Assembly: GCA_940671915.1 (NCBI GenBank)
Contig: CALNVZ010000218.1
Location: 38,580,255-38,644,254, forward strand
DNA length: 64,000 nt
Source: Paracentrotus lividus
Taxonomy: Eukaryota; Echinodermata; Echinoidea; Camarodonta; Echinidae
Direction of reading: 5' to 3'
The notes below the pieces were generated by a model that saw only the letters and a program-made list of their open reading frames with translations, made no database searches and was not told where the DNA came from. Within the stretch, counting starts at the first letter, position 1, and every line of letters starts with the position of its first letter. The position numbers and the translations under genes are program-made. Positions 57,825 to 64,000 of the stretch are shown piece by piece.

Positions 57825-60620
57825 ATGTGGCGTAGTCTTGTGAAATCTCTTTTATTTGCCTTTGTGTGCCGACATGTTTTTATTGTCATGTAAGTATTAT
57901 AAGCTCTTCACATACATGACATGCATGACATAGTTTTAAAACAATTAGGCCTATATTTTTCCTTATTCCATAATGTTTATGGCTTGGTTTGGTCTCTAAC
58001 CATTGTTCTGGGGGGCATTTCATCAAAGGACTTGTCGGAAATTTTATCCGACAATTTTGCTCTCAGCCAATCAGATGCAAGCATTTCAGTAGCTTATAAC
58101 AGTTTGTCGGATAAAACTTCCGACAAGTCATTTGATGAAATACCCCCCAGATCTTTCATAATTAATTATAATCATAATAAATATCGTGGTTTGTTCGTTC
58201 ATTATTTTGATCCTAAAACAATAACTTACAGCTTTGGGATATATGAAATGTTAGTTTTGAGAACATTATACCCTTTTGTGTCACAATTTAGTCAAGTCCA
58301 TATCTGATCCGGACCAGGCACGTTACAACTGTATAGTTTTGGCAAATCTTAAAATATATTCTTTCAAATTTTGAATTAACATATCTCTTGAAAATGTAAT
58401 CTAAAAATCATTATGAATGCCCAGAATAGTAGGTCTACTATATAGAAAAACGTTTTAAAACGAAAGTTTGGGTCCCGACACAGAACACACAGAACAGATG
58501 AGGAAGACATTTTTTTTTCAGGATTATATTTTTGAATATACCTTTCTGAAACAAATTAGCCGAATCTTTAAAATGATAAAGGACTATTTTTAGGGGAAAA
58601 ATAATTACCAATGAAGGGCGCTTTTCTCCTCTCATTGGCATATTCAAATTTTCGATGATTAATGTGTTATTGGGGGCAATAATTACTTTGCTTCTTTTAT
58701 ACTTGGAGAGTTTCATAAGAGATCATGCAGTAACATGATTTAAATTGATATTATTGAAACTAGATGACCTAGCTTGCTTTAATCTCACCTTGTGGATCAT
58801 TTGAATAGGTCTAGGCCTTATAAAGTTATTCTGTGCAAAGCTCAAAGTCTAAGGCTGTAGTCCACACAAAATTTTACATATACCCTGTTAGTCAGTACCT
58901 GTAACGTTAGTCAGAGTGATTTAAGTGTCTAAATCGTATTTATACCGAATAAGGCGAATGTCTAAAAGTGAAAAAGTATATTTAAAAAAATAAGGCCAGC
59001 CTACCTCTTTAAAAAGGCCCCAAATCAAACCACCGTTTGCAAGAATACAGTGGGTGGTGTGCCAAATTACAAAAATTTATTAAAATAAAAAGTAAAAAAT
59101 AGCGTGCATGCAGTATTATAGAACAGGCACTTATTCGAAAAATACTTGATTATTAAATACTAACGGACTGGGGGGGGGGGTATATTCTCTGGTATTGTTG
59201 CAAATATAGGTTTTGGCCAATGAGAGGGGGTTTCCGAGCAAGAATATAATTATAGTTCGTAAATTCACCCTGGAATGTTTGCTTCCTCCGTTCCCTAATT
59301 TCGAGGAGGGTTCCAATTGAGCCTCGACCCCAACCACTTAGGCGGTAAACCACTTCGGGGGAAAATATGGCTAAAATATTCAATTTTAGGACCCCCCCCC
59401 CCTCAAACTGGCCCTCAAATCACATGCATTCTTATCGATTTTCTCATTGAAATAACATTGTAAAAGAGAGATTGTATACAAAATTAATCCATTTATATCT
59501 TCTTAGTTTATCTAATTTTTACTGATCAAAAATCATATTAACCTCATTTTCTTGTATAGTATAGTCATAGTTACTGTGATGCATTGTTTAAAATATTTCA
59601 GAAAGTCACTGGGTTTTCATAAGACCGTTTACAACCACAGGCCAGGGGAATGTTCACTAGTGCCTGGCATAAGTGAGTATCGTTACAATAAGTTATCAAA
59701 ATAAAAGTAGTTCCAGTCTATAGTTTATTTATTTAGAATATTATTATTGTTACGGTCAATTAAAGGGGGAACAGCATAATTATAGATACTATACACACAA
59801 CCAATAACCCAATAATTTGCAAAATGAAGTTGCATTGATATATATATCATAAAAATAATTTTCTTGCACGTCCATGAGAAAATGATACAACTTTGAATGT
59901 ACTTTGAATGTACAGTAACATTATAAGTGATTTTTTTTTTTTTTGTATTCCTTTATTTACTTATTTATTTATTTATTATTATTTTGGAGGGGGCACCAGA
60001 GTAAAGTTTGCTTGATCATTTTGAGGATCAGTCGCCACTCACCATTACTAATCTTCTATTTTCAGCAATAATAATAATGGCGAGGGTGGTACGTGCTATT
60101 TAACTACTGTTTATAGAATTATATTATGATTGTATCAATTCAGGCAATGGATCGGAGGATCTTCAGCTTCTGTCAGATGGTCTAGTCTTGATCTCATCTG
60201 TGAGTATATACACAGGCGCGGATCCAACATGATCCCAATTGAATGCATTTCTCGGGCTCAATTGTCTGGGGACAAAAGCGGCTCTATTATGTTTACACAT
60301 GGGCCCGATACTTTTATTGTATGACGTCGGTCTGCGTCCGCTACTGATACACGCTTTCTTTAAGATTCAAATTCTTATTGGTCATCTTTATTTTTTACGT
60401 AAATACAAAAGAAAACTAATCATTTATATGGAATATTACATTAATAAGACAATACGAATAAAATATTATTGTGCATCGTAAAAGTGAAATCATGCCGACA
60501 AAAACATGATTTAATTTGTAAAGTACAGAGGGCCTAGATTGGGATTGAGAAATAGGCAAAATCTGAACGAACGATCAATATTGAGAAAGACATGAAAGAG
60601 AGCAAGATAGAAAGAGAGGT

Positions 60621-60652
<32 letters not shown>

Positions 60653-61849
60653 CCTGAAAGAAAGAGAGAGAGAGAGTCTGAAAGAAAGAGAGAGAGACAA
60701 ACAGAGAGACAGGTGGAAGAGGTGAGAGGAAAACAAATCACCATGATTGTTAAAGGTGATTATGGTTTTGGTCCATTATTCATAGTTACATTGTATTAAT
60801 TTTCGTTCGTGATTATTATTGATGATCTTAAAATTAAGTTTAATTAAAAAAAAAATAATAATAATAATAAATTTACAAATCTCTTTTTTTCCGTCTTCAG
60901 GGATACCCAACCTTAAAGGAACGTGTTCCATCTTCAGCAAGAGGTCATATATATGTCTTTGATCTCAACAATGTCAACATCAATGTCAAGAGTTTGAAGG
61001 TCACCGGGAAATATGACCCCAACGACCTCCGTCCCCATGGAATCAGCGCGTTCGAAGATCCGGATACAGGTATACCGCGGATAATCGGATATCGGACTTA
61101 CCGGTTATAAGTTTACACAATAAGAGCCCTGTAACGTAAAGAGTTACGATCAATATTATTACAAAACGACAGTAGCCAATCAGGAACCTTGTTGCACTTA
61201 ACGAAGGGACAGCATCTGGACTAGATCCATGTTGCATAGGTACCTCTTGCACAAAGGTTTCACTGTGAACTAATCAAAATGTTTGCTTCAATTTTTCAAT
61301 TGCATGGTCGTAACTCTTTATGTTACCTGGCATTGGTTGCATAGAAGGTGTTTGGTGAAACTTGCAAAGGTTTCACAATAGGCCTATGAACTTAACGTGC
61401 TTAATGCGGCGATCACAACTCGTCGTAGGCTACGGGGCATGTGCCATCAACGTAGCCTGTGTTGCATGTACAATGCATGCACAGGTCGTTGGTCAATTTC
61501 TGCGATTCCTGCGTTTCTGTAGTAAGGGTATTGTAAAAACTTCCTGTACGTCGTACATGCATTGGACCTGCAATGTACCTCCGCTGCACAAATTTTCTAC
61601 GAAATCCATCGTAGGGAGTTGCACGTCGAAGGTACGGCGAGTTGTGACCGCCGCATAAACTTGAGACGTTGCCACATCAGCGATATATGAAAAATATACA
61701 AAAACATCAATTATACCAACTGAACATAAATTAAAATGTGCTTCCTCTAATAACGTTCACCGCTTTATATCCAATAGTTCTCATCTGCTCATTGTAAACC
61801 CTATTTTGTATTCAGTATTTTGATAATAAGGAGGAAATAATTTTGTTTT

Positions 61850-61882
<33 letters not shown>

Positions 61883-63275
61883 CTTATTTTTTTAGGAAGA
61901 ACATTTGTGTTCGTTGTGAACCATCTTGTTAGTGACGTCAAGGATGTGATCGAGATATTCGAATTCCACAGGGAGTCAATGACACTGGAATTTATCCAAA
62001 CAGTCAACGATAAATGTATGAAAAGGTAAATTCTAAACTAATGGTGGTATTTCACCTAGCAGAGACGTATCTGCGACTCGGACATTTAGAGAAGTCTCCG
62101 CCGATATTTTTTTCCGTCGCCGGAGAGATGTCTCTGAAATATTTTTTCCGAGACATCTCCGCGACAGAAAACAAATCATAGATTCTAGCATTTTCGTCGC
62201 GGAGACTCATAAAACATGACGGAGACTCATGAGACGTCTCCGCGACAAGTTTCAAAACCGTCTCAAAGTAGTCCCCAAATCCTTCTTATGGAATGTGAGA
62301 TACTATCATAATAATGGATGTCATTCTGGGCCCATTATAGGCATTGTGTGTCTATATGAGTTCTAGGTTCAAATTTCACGGTTGAGTGAGTATATTGGGT
62401 GAAAATTGGTACGATGTAATTGAAAATCTGAGTTTTCGTTCCAAGATTATTAATTTAAAGTTGTAGTCATAAGATTGAATTGTGGAAGAAACTGTATCAA
62501 AGTGATATAAGGAATAGGTTGATAAGAATGCACCTAACAATTGTTTATTGATGTGAGGATTCGGAATCAAGAAAATGATAAGAACTTTACCAAATTAACA
62601 TGCACTGGACTAAAAAATGCATAACATGTACATGTGCTCACATGTTCGGGACCCGAACATATCAGCTTTTTGGGTCATATTCTCATTATGAAGGCACTTG
62701 AAGAGCAGTCCTATTCAGTGGAACTTTCTATAATAAAACCTTCCTAAATACCTTGAAAATAATTTGAAGGCTTACAATTATTTTATTGACCCATGATTCA
62801 CCTTTCCCACTACACTAGATTCTCTTTAAGCTTGTAAACTTGAAGGGAAAAAAAATACATTTTGCCTATTGACTGTGCTCAATGAAGCATGAAATGACAT
62901 CACTTCATAATATTCGCTCAAAATAATGGTAACCGGTAAAATTACGATTTTTCCATTCCTCTTGGTTAAAAATTCTCAAAGTGTGATTTGAGGGGAACAT
63001 ACATTTTGTGTTGTGTTTAGTAACTGTTCATCTAATTAACTCAAATTATTTATTTTGATTCCATTTACCAGTATGAATGATGTTGTCGCGGTTAGCCGAG
63101 ATGAATTCTACTTCACGAACGATTGGTGGAGTCTGAATCAGGGTATTCGGACCCTAGAGCAACTTTTACGATTGCGAACTGGCGGGATCTTCTACTGTGA
63201 CGTGACGTCATCATGCCATGAAGTCGGTGGGCCAATGCTCGAACCGAATGGAATCCAACTGTCACGTGATAAAAG
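57825..63275 (+). CDS. Paraoxonase/arylesterase (PON family), 5' six exons, cut by window end
   Basis: Exons 57825-57889, 59602-59672, 60144-60199, 60901-61069, 61896-62025 and 63072 to about 63275, in matching phases, give about 231 of the family's roughly 355 residues. The N-terminus MWRSLVKSLLFAFVCRHVFI is a hydrophobic leader like the retained signal of PONs. Aligned to human PON1, key residues are kept: Cys39 (PON1 Cys42, disulphide), Glu50-Asp51 in GSEDL (Glu53-Asp54, calcium), His110 in RPHGIS (His115) and His130 in VVNHL (His134), Asn166-Asp167 in MNDVVAV (Asn168-Asp169), and Asn223 in PNGI (Asn224). These support a calcium-dependent hydrolase acting on lactones and aryl esters, secreted or membrane-held through the uncleaved leader. 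The second half of the six-bladed propeller lies beyond the window. The donor of the last exon (AAAAG/GTTCGC) is weak. Confidence 0.92.
58010..58148. mobile_element. 139-bp palindromic MITE, intact copy in PON intron 1
   Basis: 139 bp, GGGGGGCATTTCATCAAAGG to TCATTTGATGAAATACCCCCC. The core CTCTCAGCCAATCAGATGCA is in the opposite orientation to the copies at 36949 and 43764. Confidence 0.9.
58150..59600. other. PON intron 1, unassigned
   Basis: AT-rich intron with a G-run at 59170 and C-run at 59391; no exon or clear inverted repeat recognised. Confidence 0.5.
60597..60712 (+). repeat. (GA)n-rich microsatellite in PON intron 3
   Basis: GAGAGAGA runs with AAAGAGAG and GTCTGAAAGAAAGAGAG units repeated. 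Confidence 0.9.
61130..61327. mobile_element. Small MITE with TGTAACGTAAAGAGTTACGA ends
   Basis: TGTAACGTAAAGAGTTACGA on the left and TCGTAACTCTTTATGTTAC on the right are inverted. 198 bp in PON intron 4. Confidence 0.75.
61405..61655. mobile_element. Harbinger-like MITE, TAA target duplication
   Basis: TGCGGCGATCACAACTCGTC and its complement GCGAGTTGTGACCGCCGCA form the ends. TAA lies directly outside both ends, the 3-bp target size of PIF/Harbinger elements. 251 bp, non-coding, PON intron 4. Confidence 0.78.
61850..61880 (+). repeat. Poly(T) next to the acceptor of PON exon 5
   Basis: An about 31-base T run lies some 16 bases upstream of the AG and serves as an exaggerated polypyrimidine tract. 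Confidence 0.85.
62055..62270. repeat. GAGACGTCTC-rich dispersed repeat
   Basis: Several GTCTCCGCGAC, GAGATGTCTCTG, GAGACATCTCCG and GAGACGTCTCCGCGAC segments in both orientations. Related to 20987-21180 and 32417-32610. Confidence 0.6.
62620..62833 (-). repeat. Interspersed repeat, copy 2 (TGTTCGGGACCCGAACA)
   Basis: Reverse complement of the 8370-8575 repeat: ACATGTACATGTGCTCACAT, TGTTCGGGACCCGAACATAT, TGGAACTTTCTA, TTCCTAAATACCTTGAAAAT, TTGACCCATGATTCACCTTT. In PON intron 5. Confidence 0.75.
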
Positions 63276-63301
63276 GTTCGCCTTTATGAATGGCCAGATT
63301 T

Positions 63302-63700
63302 ATAATATTGGTTTTCCCAGTCAAGTTCAAACTATCTATACCTTCAGTTTGACATTTTCCTACGATCAGTTTCGTCAGAAATGTGATCGCGATTAAAATT
63401 CTTCAATCAAATTCGTTTATGAACAGCGATCAATCCAATTGCAAATTGCGCCGATCAATTTGATTTTATGAGCAGTCGTATTTTTCAACGTCCACTCAAA
63501 TTCCTCCACTAATTCAAAGTGACGAAATCCATTGCATAAAAAAAAGTTTTGGTCGCACAAAAACGAAATTGAGAGCTCATTAACGAATATGAAAGAACAA
63601 AATCGATATCGCTTGCTCTAAGCGTTAATTTAAATGACCAATAGCTCCGCTCGGCAAGGTATCGCTTAAATTGAAGGAACATAAACGAATTCGGTGTTAA
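63302..63700. mobile_element. ATAGGTTTTCCC-family MITE, degraded copy just after PON exon 6
   Basis: ATTGGTTTTCCCAGTCAAG, AAATGTGATCGCGATTAAAA, TAGCTCCGCTCGG and GAACATAAACGAATTCG match the copies at 5187 and 10361. The right terminus is not recognisable. It begins about 25 bases after the last certain PON codon. Confidence 0.7.
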
Positions 63701-64000
63701 AGTAGACAACTGGAGAGTCAAAACTGCTTTTGATTGCAACCAAACTCATACCACTGCAACGGAAAATCTTTACTGATTCAGAATATCTAAACCCCTTGTC
63801 AATATCTCTTTTAGATCGGGAGTTATCACCTTTCAAAGACGGGCTCCCATTTTCAGGCTTCAGCGGTACCCCGCAAGGGCGTCGAGATTATGACGTCACA
63901 CCTTGGGCATCCGTACCGTGTCCACTGTATGCACGTATCCTGTACTGTGCTATATTGCGTACATTGCACATTGTGATTCTTCAAAACTTTCTTTCTTTCT

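Overview
The window is AT-rich animal nuclear DNA: short exons with GT..AG introns, very many short inverted-repeat transposons (MITEs), and microsatellites. The genes and the repeat style suggest a marine invertebrate deuterostome, most likely an echinoderm such as a sea urchin. The species is inference. Four host genes can be supported. (1) About 0.3-31 kb, minus strand: a G-protein-coupled receptor of the GRL101/relaxin-receptor type. Its N-terminus (right side) has a signal peptide, a CUB domain and LDLa modules, followed by eight leucine-rich repeats with one exon each, then a single exon with the hinge and seven transmembrane helices. (2) 38.69-45.0 kb, plus strand: MRPL19, the mitochondrial large-subunit protein bL19m, complete in five exons. 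(3) 51.86-55 kb, minus strand: a stefin-type (type 1) cystatin, three exons, start codon not found. (4) 57.8 kb to the right edge, plus strand: a paraoxonase/arylesterase (PON family), six exons seen and cut by the window end. The genes do not form an obvious pathway. 

The main structural feature is an apparent false duplication. About 11.2 kb at 13384-24640 is repeated in the same orientation at 24814-36030, with exactly 25 N between the copies (24769-24793). The copies differ mostly by scattered one- and two-base indels, including inside coding exons, as expected if two noisy long-read extensions into one gap overlapped and were not merged. The receptor's signal, CUB and first LDLa exons therefore appear twice, but probably exist once. 

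Region by region: 1-320 tandem repeat over the receptor's 3' end; 0.3-10.9 kb 7TM and LRR exons with LINE remnants and MITEs in introns; 10.9-13.4 kb Cys-rich and second LDLa exons; 13.4-36 kb the duplicated, repeat-packed 5' part of the receptor; 36-38.7 kb intergenic; 38.7-45.3 kb MRPL19 with MITEs in introns, a decayed copy of part of its last exon, and a MITE at its poly(A) site; 45.3-51.8 kb intergenic and repeat-rich, no gene recognised; 51.8-55 kb cystatin; 55-57.8 kb interval between divergently transcribed cystatin and PON genes; 57.8-64 kb PON. No CRISPR array, rRNA, credible functional tRNA, virus-derived element or toxin gene was recognised.
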